Shown: positions 10,095-20,521 of the stretch, piece after piece | Numbering within the stretch: the stretch's first letter is position 1 | How the letters are laid out: each line of letters opens with the position of its first letter | NCBI RefSeq assembly: GCF_014654895.1 | Contig: NZ_BNBE01000004.1 | Coordinates: forward strand, 682,001-746,000 | Origin: Streptomyces filamentosus | Lineage (GTDB): Bacteria > Actinomycetota > Actinomycetes > Streptomycetales > Streptomycetaceae | DNA: 64,000 nucleotides | Direction of reading: 5' to 3' | Program-made: the position numbers and the translations under genes | The notes under the pieces: generated by a model | Seen by the model: the letters and a program-made list of their open reading frames with translations, nothing else | What the model was told of the DNA's origin: nothing | Databases searched by the model: none

Positions 10095-10733
10095 TCAGTC
10101 CGTGGCGGGCGCCGCATCGCCGGGCAGCGCCGCGAGCGGCAGCAGGGCCGGCGGGGCGGTGGCCGCCAGGGCCGCCACGGCGGCGCGGGGGCGGTCCGTC
10201 CACTCCAGGAGGAGTACGGGCTCCGCTACCGGCGGGCCCGCCTTGAAGCGGGCCTCCGCCCGGACCCAGGCGCGCAGGAGGGCCGGCCCCGGGTCGGGAT
10301 CCCGGGCCGCCTCCCGCAGCTCCGCCTCCGGGAGCAGGCGGCGCAGGACGGGGAGGGGGCCGGGGCGGCGGGCGGCCGGTTCCACGTCGACGCCGACCCG
10401 GCCCGGGCCCGCGGCCGCCGCGACCAGGCCGTCGGCGTGGCTCAGGCTGACGCCGAGACCGGGGTGGCCGGGGAGGCGGGGGCGGCCGTGGCCGTCCCGG
10501 CCGCACTCCGGGCAGTGCTGGGCGGGCCCGGCCGCCTCCGGGGGCCGTCCGGTGAGCCGGGCGGCGCAGAGCCTCAGCAGGAGGCGGGCCGCCAGGACGT
10601 CGTCGCGGCGGGACGGGACGCGGACGGCGTCGAGGCGGCGGCGCTCCCAGGGGGCGAGGAGGTGCGGTCCGAGACCGGGGCGGTCCAGGACCTCCCGGGT
10701 GGTGGCCACGACCGCGAAGGCTCCGGAGGTCAC
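10095..10733 (-). CDS. 4'-phosphopantetheinyl transferase superfamily protein
   Basis: 212 residues. Converts apo carrier protein to holo form by transferring phosphopantetheine from CoA to a serine. Seen: the CPECGRDGHGRP segment typical of Sfp-type enzymes, SLSHADGLVA (SxSH motif), VGVDVEP (Mg-binding GVDVE), and WVRAEARFKA corresponding to the WxxKEAxxK motif, though the family Lys before Glu is Ala here. GTG start overlaps the carrier-protein stop by 4 nt, so it is co-translated with its probable substrate. Having its own dedicated transferase supports a self-contained biosynthetic system. Confidence 0.85.
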   Translation of the reverse strand: MTSGAFAVVATTREVLDRPGLGPHLLAPWERRRLDAVRVPSRRDDVLAARLLLRLCAARLTGRPPEAAGPAQHCPECGRDGHGRPRLPGHPGLGVSLSHADGLVAAAAGPGRVGVDVEPAARRPGPLPVLRRLLPEAELREAARDPDPGPALLRAWVRAEARFKAGPPVAEPVLLLEWTDRPRAAVAALAATAPPALLPLAALPGDAAPATD

Positions 10734-10960
10734 CCGGCGGGCGTGAGGAAGCGCTCCTGGACGCGGCCCAGGGTGCGGAAGTCGTCGATGGTGACCTCCT
10801 GGAGGTCGATCGACGTGCCGGAGAGGTCCTCCAGGAGGTCGATGAACTCCAGGAAGTCCATGGAGTCGATGAGCCGGGCCTCGATCAGGTCCTCGTCGGG
10901 GTCGATGGGTCCTTCCAGGCCGGGGTTCTTCTCGCGGAGCCAGGCGGCGACACGTTCCAC
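10730..10960 (-). CDS. stand-alone acyl/peptidyl carrier protein
   Basis: 76-residue four-helix carrier protein. The phosphopantetheine attachment motif is IDSMDF with Ser33; the usual hydrophobic helix II follows (LEFIDLLEDLSGTSIDLQEV). GTG start with AAGGAG 8 nt upstream. It lies between the amino acid:carrier-protein ligase gene (87 nt upstream) and the phosphopantetheinyl transferase (4-nt overlap). This order suggests that the transferase primes it and the ligase loads it with an amino acid. DSM rather than the DSL typical of fatty-acid ACPs fits a dedicated secondary-metabolism carrier. Confidence 0.9.
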   Translation of the reverse strand: MERVAAWLREKNPGLEGPIDPDEDLIEARLIDSMDFLEFIDLLEDLSGTSIDLQEVTIDDFRTLGRVQERFLTPAG

Positions 10961-11047
10961 GGGCGGTTCTCCTTGCGGTGCGGATGCGGATGCGGACGAC
11001 GGTGCGGGGCCGAGCGCGGCCGTGGGTTCGGCCGCGGGGCGGGTGCG

Positions 11048-11941
11048 TCAGGCGGTGGCGGCGGCGAGGCGGTCGAGGGCCCGCTCGGGGCTGCCGTGGG
11101 CGAGGAGCATGGCGTGCACCCAGCGCTCGACGCCGAAGGCGACGCAGGAGCTGTAGGCGGGGCCGTGGCTGCCGGCGCGGATGCCGAGGCGCTCGCCGAA
11201 GAAGTTGCGGTGGCGGTTGACGGAGGCGATGGCGGTGCCGTCGGGCGCGCTGTACTCGTGCTTGACGGGATCGAGGGCCATCAGCCGGGCCCGGGAGCCG
11301 CCCTTGTCGTAGAAGGGGTCGTCGGCGGTGGCGCGGGTCAGGTCGAGGCCGAGGCGCCCGGCGGTCTCCAGGACGAACTCGCCGCCGCGCTCCAGGTGTT
11401 CGACGGCGCCTTCCTTGGTGCCGAGGTAGACGACCTCGCGCATGTGGAAGCCCCAGAGGCGGCGCAGGCCGTCGTAATGGGTCTCGTTGCGGAAGCAGCG
11501 GCCGGCGGCGGAGACCCGCAGGCCGTCCTCGCCGACGTCGGCGCCCTCCAGGGAGAGCAGCAGTCCGTAGCAGGTGGCGGAGGGCAGGAGGTAGCCGGTG
11601 GGTTCGAGGGGACGGCCGGCGGGGGCCTGTCCGGCGGCCAGGCCGTCGTACGCCTCGGGGGTGAACCGCCCGGCGGAGACGCCGAGATGGGGGAAGTTGC
11701 GGAAGTAGTCGAGGCGGGCGAGGCCGTCCGCGGCCAGCAGGGGCGGACCGGTCACCTCGGGGGCGGAGAGCCGGGCGGCGAGCCCGGAGAGCAGCGCGTC
11801 GAGACCGCGCAGCAGGGCGGTGTGCGCCGGGTCCAGCGTGATCAGACCGGGACCGGGGCTTCTGAGCCCGGCGAGTCCTTCGGGTCCGGCGGTCGCGGCG
11901 GATCCGGTGGCGGGCGGAGTCGTGGCGCTGGGTGTGCTCAT
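11048..11941 (-). CDS. amino acid:[carrier protein] ligase (class II aaRS-like)
   Basis: 297 residues resembling the catalytic core of seryl-tRNA synthetase without a tRNA-binding arm. Key features are ATCYGLLLSLEG, the motif-2 stretch AAGRCFRNETHYDGLRRLW, HMREVVYLGT and SSCVAFGVERW (motif 3). Cys124, Glu169 and Cys266 match in order, and the first pair in exact spacing (45), the zinc ligands Cys131/Glu176/Cys279 I recall for Bradyrhizobium Bll0957. Those enzymes adenylate glycine or alanine and load it on a carrier protein instead of tRNA. ATG at 11941 is chosen for its GAGGG site; upstream in-frame extension has no gene-like composition. The cognate carrier is the next gene. Confidence 0.9.
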   Translation of the reverse strand: MSTPSATTPPATGSAATAGPEGLAGLRSPGPGLITLDPAHTALLRGLDALLSGLAARLSAPEVTGPPLLAADGLARLDYFRNFPHLGVSAGRFTPEAYDGLAAGQAPAGRPLEPTGYLLPSATCYGLLLSLEGADVGEDGLRVSAAGRCFRNETHYDGLRRLWGFHMREVVYLGTKEGAVEHLERGGEFVLETAGRLGLDLTRATADDPFYDKGGSRARLMALDPVKHEYSAPDGTAIASVNRHRNFFGERLGIRAGSHGPAYSSCVAFGVERWVHAMLLAHGSPERALDRLAAATA

Positions 11942-12152
11942 GGAACCGTTCCCTCTCGGCGTGGGCGTTCGGTCAAGGGCGTCGGTCGTGCGGGCGCGGG
12001 GCGCCCCCGTCCCCGTACCGGTGGAGGCGCGGCGGCGGGCGGGGCCCTGCTCGCGGTCGCCGTCGACCGGGGCGCAGCTGGTCGGGCCGGACCGACCGGT
12101 CGAGTCGGTTCCGGCTCTGCGCAGTGGGGACATTAGGCCAGCCTCCCGATGG

Positions 12153-12164
12153 TTGTCTAGACCA
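12153..12164. promoter_or_regulatory. DasR-like (dre) site A
   Basis: TTGTCTAGACCA differs by one base from the dre core TGGTCTAGACCA recalled for the GntR/HutC regulator DasR. It lies inside a wider dyad, GATGGT-N7-ACCATC (12148-12166). It sits 212 bp upstream of the ligase start. Confidence 0.5.
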
Positions 12165-12253
12165 TCGATGATGAACAACCTCCATGTCAGGGGCCTGGTT
12201 TCGGGCGGATGGCCGACACGCGGGCATACCGGCGGGTCACTTGACACCGGCCA

Positions 12254-12265
12254 TGGTCTACACCA
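12254..12265. promoter_or_regulatory. DasR-like (dre) site B
   Basis: TGGTCTACACCA also differs by one base from the dre core TGGTCTAGACCA. It lies 204 bp upstream of the dioxygenase start, immediately after a TTGACA hexamer, where a bound repressor would block a rightward promoter. Confidence 0.5.
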
Positions 12266-12468
12266 ATTCTTTCCCTCGTCCCCGCGGCTCTCCCCCACCG
12301 TCGCCAGATCCGCGCCCCGTCCCGCCCGCGCCCCGTCACCCCCACCCCGACGCCCCGCCGCACCGCGTCCGGCACCCGCCGGACGCCCGCGCGGAGCCCT
12401 GCCGCGCCCCTCGCCGCGCCGGCGCCCCGCAGCCCCGCACGCCGCCCGAAACCCGTCCGGAGGGACCC

Positions 12469-13587
12469 ATGACGACGACGCCCGCCCCGACCGCCCCCGC
12501 CGCCGATCCGGCCCCCGCGCCGCGCCGCCCGCGCGGCCCGTACCTGCACCGCGCGGCCACCGAGCGCCCCTACTTCAGCGACGACGGCGAGTCCTACCTC
12601 GCCGCGACGACCCTGCGGGAGCTGAAGAAGACCCGCCCGCTGCGGGTGCTCTCCGAGGAGGACTTCGCGCACTGGCAGACGTACGGCTACGTCATCGTGC
12701 GCGAGGCGATCCCGGCCGCCGACGCCCGCCGGCTCCTCGACTTCACCTGGGACTTCCAGGGACTCGACCCGAAGGACCCGGAAGGCTGGTACGCGGACCG
12801 GCCGTTCCGCTCCGCCCTCGACCGGCAGCTGCACGTCTACGGCTTCGTCGAGGCCTACCACCACCAGCTGCTCTGGGACAGCCGCCAGTCCCAGCGGGTC
12901 TACGACGCCTTCGTCGACGTCTGGGACGCCGAGGAGCTGTGGGTCACCCTCGACCGGCTCAACCTCAACCCGCCCAACGTGCGCAACCGCGACCGGGCCC
13001 TCATCGACCCCACCGACCGGGGCTTCGACATCGAGCTGCACTGGGACATCGACACCACCCTCGGCGTCCCCCCGCAGCGCGTCCAGGGCATCATCGCGCT
13101 CAACGACACCACCCCGGAGACCGGCGGCTTCCAGTGCTGCCCCGAACTCTTCCGCCGCTTCGAGGAGTGGAAGCTCGGCCAGCCCGGCGACCGCGACCCC
13201 ATCCGGCCGGACATCGACCGCGCCGAACTCCCCGTCGTCCGACCGGACCTGGCCCCCGGCGACCTCCTCATCTGGAACGGCCTGCTCGCCCACGGCGTGG
13301 CCCGCAACACCTCGGCGGACGGCGTCCGCGCGGTCCAGTACCTGTCGATGATGCCCGCCCTGGAGGAGCACGCGAAGCTGCGCCGCTCCCGGGTCGAGTC
13401 CTGGCGCCACCTGCGCACCCCGCGCTGGAACCGCACCCTCGTCGGCGACCCCGTGCTGCACGAGTCGAAGCGCTACCCGACCGCCGAACTCTCGCCCCTC
13501 GGCAGCAAGCTGCTGGGCCTCACCTCCTGGCACGGGGAGACCGCCGACGCGCCGACCGGGGAGCCCTCGTGCGCCGCGTCTGCCTGA
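12469..13587 (+). CDS. PhyH-type Fe(II)/2-oxoglutarate dioxygenase
   Basis: 372 residues. Phytanoyl-CoA-dioxygenase fold: the metal triad is His191-x-Asp193 (ELHWDID) and His275 (LLAHGVARN), with Arg287 a probable 2-oxoglutarate ligand. Such enzymes hydroxylate, halogenate or desaturate free or carrier-bound amino and fatty acyl groups; here an aminoacyl thioester made by the divergent ligase is the obvious candidate substrate (inference). ATG at 12469 has GGAGGG 5 nt upstream; the frame is open further back but lacks a ribosome site and gene-like codons. First gene of a four-gene operon; its end overlaps the next gene by 19 nt. Confidence 0.85.
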   Translation: MTTTPAPTAPAADPAPAPRRPRGPYLHRAATERPYFSDDGESYLAATTLRELKKTRPLRVLSEEDFAHWQTYGYVIVREAIPAADARRLLDFTWDFQGLDPKDPEGWYADRPFRSALDRQLHVYGFVEAYHHQLLWDSRQSQRVYDAFVDVWDAEELWVTLDRLNLNPPNVRNRDRALIDPTDRGFDIELHWDIDTTLGVPPQRVQGIIALNDTTPETGGFQCCPELFRRFEEWKLGQPGDRDPIRPDIDRAELPVVRPDLAPGDLLIWNGLLAHGVARNTSADGVRAVQYLSMMPALEEHAKLRRSRVESWRHLRTPRWNRTLVGDPVLHESKRYPTAELSPLGSKLLGLTSWHGETADAPTGEPSCAASA

Positions 13588-14909
13588 CCCTCCCCACCAA
13601 CCGCGCCTGTACGGCGACGATCGCGGCGGTCGCCGAGGAAGCCGCCTACGGCGCCCGGGAGTTCGGCGTCGAGGTGCACCTGCTCGTGCTGGACTCCTCG
13701 GCCCCCGCCGACCTCGCCGCCCACCGGACCGCGGTGGCCGCCCTGCCGCCCGCGCCCGGCGTCGTCGTCCACCACCTCGACGAGGAGCGGCAGCGCGCCT
13801 TCCTCCGCGCTGTGGTCACGGCCTCCGGGGCCGCCGAGGCGGACCGGCTGCTCGACCTGATGCTCCCGGCCGGCGTGTCGTACGGCGCCTGCACCAACCG
13901 CGCCTTCCTCGTCGCCGAGGCACTGGGCTGCGCGTCGGTGCACCGCCGCGACTCCGACAGCCGCTACCAGCTCCTCGACGGAAAACCGGTCTTCCCCCTC
14001 CACCACGAGCTCGCCGTCCTCGGGCGGCGGGCGGCGGACGCGGCGGACGCCGTCACCCGCCGCCGGCTCGACCCCGGCTGCGCGGAGCGGACCGTCGTCC
14101 TGGCGGGCGCCTCCTTCATCGGCGAGCCGTCCGTGGACGTCGCGGAGATCCGCGACCTCGACCCGGAGGCGTACGACGAGGTCGTCGGCCTGTCCGTGCC
14201 GTCCGGCCACCCGGAGATCTGGCGCCGGAACCTGATCGACGAGGCGTTCCGGGGCGGCGGCACCACGCCGTTCACCACCGACGTCGCCACCCTGACCCTG
14301 GTCAGCCCCACCCGCGTCGACATGTGCAACGTCGCCCTCGGCCGCGAGGTCTACGGCCGGGTCCCGCTGCCGCCCGCCACCGACACCATCGGCACCGACT
14401 ACTTCCTGCTCCACCTCGTCCGCCACGCCCGGCTGCCCGGCGTCCTGCACAACCGGCACATCGTCAACTACTACACGGGTGAGCGCCGTTCGGACGAGGG
14501 CTTCCTCGCCTACCAGCTGCGCTTCGCCAAGTACCTGCTCGCCGTCCCCCACCTCGAAGCGGTGTACACGGGCCTCGCCGAGGCCGGGGACGCGCTCCTC
14601 GACGCCGGCGGACTCGTGCGGCCGGACGCCGTCGCCGCCCTCCTCCGCGAGAGCGCCCTGATCGACCCGGCCGGCAACGCGGCCCGGCTCGACGTCCTGG
14701 ACCGCCGCTACCGCTCCCTCGGCGGCCGGTACGCGGCCGCCGCCGACCGGTTCGCCGCGCTGCGGGACCCGCTGCTCGCCGCGGCCCGCTCCGACATGGA
14801 GGACTTCGCCCTGCTCGCCGACGCCTGGGGCTCCCTGACCGCGCACGCGAAAGGCACCGCCGTGAACCTCCTCCCGCGCCCCCGGACCGCCCCGGCCGTG
14901 ACCCCGTGA
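13569..14909 (+). CDS. GT-A-like protein of unknown function (possibly DUF6271)
   Basis: 446 residues from a GTG preceded by GGGGAG, overlapping the dioxygenase gene by 19 nt. The N terminus resembles nucleotide-sugar transferases of the GT-A fold: VCLTLPTNRAC, LLVLDSS, YGACTNRAFLVAEALGC and HRRDSDSR with a DxD-like Asp128-Ser-Asp130. The C-terminal half is helical and includes TIGTDYFLLHLVR and HNRHIVNYYTGERR. I do not know an assigned function; I recall a Streptomyces-centred family named DUF6271 of this type. If the fold call is right, it may glycosylate or otherwise transfer an activated group to the product. It ends in a GTGA overlap with the condensation-domain gene. Confidence 0.7.
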   Translation: MRRVCLTLPTNRACTATIAAVAEEAAYGAREFGVEVHLLVLDSSAPADLAAHRTAVAALPPAPGVVVHHLDEERQRAFLRAVVTASGAAEADRLLDLMLPAGVSYGACTNRAFLVAEALGCASVHRRDSDSRYQLLDGKPVFPLHHELAVLGRRAADAADAVTRRRLDPGCAERTVVLAGASFIGEPSVDVAEIRDLDPEAYDEVVGLSVPSGHPEIWRRNLIDEAFRGGGTTPFTTDVATLTLVSPTRVDMCNVALGREVYGRVPLPPATDTIGTDYFLLHLVRHARLPGVLHNRHIVNYYTGERRSDEGFLAYQLRFAKYLLAVPHLEAVYTGLAEAGDALLDAGGLVRPDAVAALLRESALIDPAGNAARLDVLDRRYRSLGGRYAAAADRFAALRDPLLAAARSDMEDFALLADAWGSLTAHAKGTAVNLLPRPRTAPAVTP

Positions 14910-16672
14910 CGGCCGCCGCCACCGGCGTCACGGGCGCCCGCACCCTCACCGTCCGCTACGCGGGCGGCGGTTCCCGCCGGGGCCCCGTCACCATGGGCCA
15001 GGCGAACATGATCCGCTGCATCCTGCGGGACGAGCCGGACACCATCAACATCCACGACGTGTGGCCGGTCCCCGGGGGGACGGGGATGGACCGGGCCCTC
15101 GACGCCCTCGCGGCGCTCACCGTGCGCCACGAGGCGTTGCGCACCACCTTCCCGGCGACGGGCACCGCCGTCCCCGCCGAGCAGGTCGTCGCCCCCGAGG
15201 GCTCCTTCACCGTCACCGTCCTCGACCACGACGAACTCCCCGAGGACACCGACGCGTACGCCGAGGCGGTGGCCCTCGCGGCCCGGGAGACCCGCTTCCG
15301 CCTCGACCTCGACTTCCCGCTGCGGCTGCGGATCCTCGCCCTCGCCGGGCGGCCCGTCCGCGTCGCCCTCGCCGCCAGCCACGCCGTCACGGACGGCAGC
15401 GCCCTCGGGGTCCTGCGGGACGAATGGCTCGCCCTGCTGGCCGGCGAGACGCTGCCCCCGGTCACCGCGCTCACCCCGCTGGACCTCGCCGCCGAGGAGA
15501 ACAGTGCGGCCGGACGGCGCAAGTCGGCCGCCTCCCTGGCCCATTGGGAGCGCATCCTGCGCACCGGGCCCCAGGCGATGTTCGCCGAGGACGGCGCCAC
15601 CGGCACCGACGTCCCCACGCCGGGCCTCGACCTCCGCTCGGCGCGCGGCGCCCGGGCGCTGGCCGCCGCCGCCCGGCGCACCGGCGCCCTCCCCGGCACG
15701 GTGCTGCTGACCGCCTGGTGCCTGCTCACCGCCCACCGGACCGGGCAGCCCGTCTGCGTGGCGGCCGTGCCCACCTCCAACCGGTTCCTGCCGAAGCTCG
15801 CCCGCTCGGTCTCCACCCTCTCCCAGGACGCCCTGCTCGACCTCGACGTCCGCGCGCCGTCCTTCGACGCGCTGCTCGCCAAGGCGTGGGGCGCCGCGAT
15901 GAACGCGTACCGGCACAGCCGCTTCGACGCACTCGACCTGTGGGAGCTGATCGGCCGGGTCACCACCGAGCGCGGCAGCCACTTCACCCGCGACGCCGTC
16001 TTCAACGACATCAGCGCCCTGCCCAGCACCCTCGCCGGTGCCGCCGCGCGGGACGCGGACGCCCCCGAGCACGAACTCTCCTGGGGCGAGGAGCGGACAC
16101 TGCCGACCCGGCTCCTCACCTTCGTGTACGAGACGGATCCGGTGCTGCGGCTCGCGGTCTGGGCCGATCCCGCGCTGTTCCCCCGGACGGCGGCCGAGGA
16201 ACTGGTCACCGGCCTGGTGCGGCTCCTGGAGGCCGTCGCCGAGGCGGACGTGCCGCTCGGCGACCCCGGCCTCCTCGGCGAGGTGACGGGGGTGCGGCCG
16301 GTGGCGCGCGGCCCCGAGTGGACGCGGGTGGACGGCTGCTGGGTCTCCCCCGCCGCCGTGGCCGAGGCCCTGGGCGAGGCCCTCGGCGGGCGGCCGGTGG
16401 AGGTCGTGGCGGAGGACGGTCCCGGCGGCGGCGCGGACGGCCGGCGGCTGACCGCGTACATCGGCGCCGACGAACGGACCTGGCCGGAGGAGGAACTGAC
16501 CGACCGTCACGCGCACGCCGCGCTGATGGCCGTCCTTCCCGGGCGTCCCGGGGTGCTGGCCCCGCACCGGTACATGTTCGTCGAGGGCCCGCCGCGGCAG
16601 CCCGCCGCGGCGCAGCGGATTCTGAGCGAAGGGACCGGCCGGGGCCGGGAGATGCCACATGACCACCGATGA
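14906..16672 (+). CDS. stand-alone NRPS condensation-domain protein with residual A-domain tail
   Basis: 588 residues. Condensation fold: RHEALRT (about 74-80) and the active-site motif Ser158-His159-x3-Asp163-Gly164, i.e. SHxxxDG in place of HHxxxDG; the catalytic second His is retained. After about residue 450 the chain resembles the small C-terminal subdomain of an adenylation domain (GRRLTAYIGADE, VLAPHRYMFVEGPPRQPAAA), but there is no adenylation core. It would form an amide or ester between a carrier-bound aminoacyl group and an unknown nucleophile. Translationally coupled both ways (GTGA start; 14-nt overlap with the MFS gene). Confidence 0.85.
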   Translation: MTAAATGVTGARTLTVRYAGGGSRRGPVTMGQANMIRCILRDEPDTINIHDVWPVPGGTGMDRALDALAALTVRHEALRTTFPATGTAVPAEQVVAPEGSFTVTVLDHDELPEDTDAYAEAVALAARETRFRLDLDFPLRLRILALAGRPVRVALAASHAVTDGSALGVLRDEWLALLAGETLPPVTALTPLDLAAEENSAAGRRKSAASLAHWERILRTGPQAMFAEDGATGTDVPTPGLDLRSARGARALAAAARRTGALPGTVLLTAWCLLTAHRTGQPVCVAAVPTSNRFLPKLARSVSTLSQDALLDLDVRAPSFDALLAKAWGAAMNAYRHSRFDALDLWELIGRVTTERGSHFTRDAVFNDISALPSTLAGAAARDADAPEHELSWGEERTLPTRLLTFVYETDPVLRLAVWADPALFPRTAAEELVTGLVRLLEAVAEADVPLGDPGLLGEVTGVRPVARGPEWTRVDGCWVSPAAVAEALGEALGGRPVEVVAEDGPGGGADGRRLTAYIGADERTWPEEELTDRHAHAALMAVLPGRPGVLAPHRYMFVEGPPRQPAAAQRILSEGTGRGREMPHDHR

Positions 16673-18026
16673 CACCGCCGTGGCGCCCGGGTCCGGGCCG
16701 CTGCCCAGCCCGTGGCGGTCGCGTCGCTTCCGGCTGTTCTTCACCGCGCGCAGCGCCTCGCTGCTCGCCGACGGCATGCTGATGGTCTCCATGACCACGT
16801 CCGTCCTCGCGGCGGGCTTCGGCGCCACCGGCGTCGGCTACGCGCTCGCCGCCTGGATGACGCCGATCGTGCTGCTCGTCCTCTTCGGCGGGGTGCTCGC
16901 CGACCGCTTCACCCCGCAGCTGATGATGGTCGGCGCGGACGGGGTCCGGCTGGTGGCGATGCTCGTCATGGCCGGCCTGTTCGCCGCGGACGGGGTGCGG
17001 CTCTGGCAGGTCATGGCCCTCATGGCGGTGAGCGGCGCGGCGACCGCCATGTTCCAGCCGGGGCTCGCGAGCCTCGTGCCGAGGGTCGCCGACGACATCC
17101 AGCGGGCCAACGCCCTGTTGCGGATCGCCGAGTCGATGGCCACCCTCATCGGCCCGGGTCTGGCCGGTTTCCTGGTGGCGTACGGGAACCTGGCCGTGTC
17201 GTTCGTGGTGATCGCGGTGGCCTACGGCGTCAGCGCGGGCGGCCTGCTCCCGCTGCGGGGGCTCGCCACCGCCCCGGACGAGAGCGGCGAGCCGATGTGG
17301 CGGCGGCTCGCCACCGGCTGGCACGAGTTCCGCTCCCGGTCCTGGCTGTGGGGCGTCATCTCGCTGTGGGCGGTGTACGGACTCTTCGTCTTCGGCCCGT
17401 CGCTGCCGCTGGGCGCGGCGCTCCTCACCGAGCAGCACGGCTCGACCGGCTACGGCTGGATCGCCTCGGCCGACGGTCTCGGCACCATCGTGGGCGGGCT
17501 GCTCGGCATGCGGGTGCGGCCCCGCCGGCCGCTGGTGGCGGGGGTGTGCGCGATGTTCTTCTTCGCACTGAACCCGCTGGCCCCGGCGCTGGGCTGGAAC
17601 TTCGCCCTCACGGCCGCCACGGGCGTGGTGGCGGGCTGCGGCTTCGCCTTCTGGGGCGTGATGTGGGCGACCAGCGTGCAGTCCCACATCCCGCTGGCGG
17701 TGCTGAGCCGGGTCTCCGCGTACGACATCGCCGGTTCGATCATGGTGATCCCGCTGGGCCGGGCCCTGGCCGGTCCCGCGGCGGAGTCCTTCGGCGCGGA
17801 CCGGGTGCTGCTCTTCTCCTCCGCGGTCTCGTTCGTGCTGCTCGCGGCCATGCTGTGCGTGCCGGCCATCCGCGGCCTGACCCGCCGGGACCACCCCGCG
17901 GCGGACGCCCCGGGGACGGATCTCCCGGAGGCGGACCCCTCGGTGGCGGATCCCTCGGCGGCGGGCGCCGGGAAGAAGGGCCGGGGCGGGGAGCCCGCCG
18001 CCGTGGAGACGACGGCGGCGCCGTGA
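16659..18026 (+). CDS. MFS transporter (EntS/MFS_3-like), probable product exporter
   Basis: 455 residues with about 12 transmembrane helices. The first half starts RLFFTARSASLLADGMLMVS and contains the loop GGVLADRFTPQ; this matches the enterobactin-exporter-like branch of MFS drug/siderophore efflux pumps. A hydrophilic acidic tail of some 45 residues (SVADPSAAGAGKKGRGG region) ends the protein. It is the last gene of the dioxygenase operon, overlapping the condensation gene by 14 nt, and is followed by a strong hairpin. Position and type suggest export of the cluster's product. Confidence 0.88.
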   Translation: MTTDDTAVAPGSGPLPSPWRSRRFRLFFTARSASLLADGMLMVSMTTSVLAAGFGATGVGYALAAWMTPIVLLVLFGGVLADRFTPQLMMVGADGVRLVAMLVMAGLFAADGVRLWQVMALMAVSGAATAMFQPGLASLVPRVADDIQRANALLRIAESMATLIGPGLAGFLVAYGNLAVSFVVIAVAYGVSAGGLLPLRGLATAPDESGEPMWRRLATGWHEFRSRSWLWGVISLWAVYGLFVFGPSLPLGAALLTEQHGSTGYGWIASADGLGTIVGGLLGMRVRPRRPLVAGVCAMFFFALNPLAPALGWNFALTAATGVVAGCGFAFWGVMWATSVQSHIPLAVLSRVSAYDIAGSIMVIPLGRALAGPAAESFGADRVLLFSSAVSFVLLAAMLCVPAIRGLTRRDHPAADAPGTDLPEADPSVADPSAAGAGKKGRGGEPAAVETTAAP

Positions 18027-18070
18027 GCGCGGGGACCCGGCCGGGCGTCCGTCCGGCCGGGTCCCCGCGC
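18027..18070. terminator. bidirectional hairpin terminator
   Basis: Perfect 18-bp arms (GCGCGGGGACCCGGCCGG and its complement) around an 8-nt loop, lying exactly between the convergent MFS and recQ genes. There is no U-tract, as is usual in Streptomyces. Confidence 0.85.
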
Positions 18071-18072
18071 CG

Positions 18073-20184
<2,112 letters not shown>

Positions 20185-20521
20185 CCGAAAAGCCTATCCG
20201 CCCGCACCGACGCTCCGGGCCGCCCGCCCGAGCCTGTGGACAACCCCCGGAGCACGAGATTCTTCATACGAATGGACCCGGTGACCGGAAGGGACCGCCC
20301 GGCTCCGGTCGGCGGGACGCGGGCACCGGAGCCCCCGCGGTCCTGGATCCCGACCGTCGCGCTCCCGCCCCGACCGTCCCGGCCGCCACGCTCCCCCTCC
20401 GGGCCGCCCTGACCGTCGCCCTCCCCGTCCGGCGCGTGCCGGCGTGCGCTCCCTTGTGGCGGGCTCCCCGCCGGTGGAACGATGCCCCGGCACCGGACCA
20501 CCGACCACTGGAGGGACCACC
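20185..20521. other. divergent intergenic region recQ / methyltransferase
   Basis: 337 bp that should contain promoters for both flanking genes. AT-richer sequence near 20255-20275 (GAGATTCTTCATACGAATGG) is the best place for promoter elements; no clear dyad or conserved box was recognised. No gene is supported here. Confidence 0.4.

Larger units (their letters stand above)
11942..12468. promoter_or_regulatory. divergent promoter region of the biosynthetic locus
   Basis: 527 bp separating the leftward ligase arm from the rightward dioxygenase arm. It is locally AT-richer around 12130-12270 and carries two palindromic motifs listed separately. A TTGACA at 12241-12246 is a candidate -35 box for the rightward operon, overlapping the region of the second motif. 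The open frames here are extensions of the neighbouring genes without supported starts. Confidence 0.6.

Noticed and set aside
12133..12144. Half of an iron box (TTAGGCCAGCCT) that might make the locus a siderophore cluster
   Set aside because: Only the first half resembles the TTAGGTTAGGCTAACCTAA consensus; the second half does not match.
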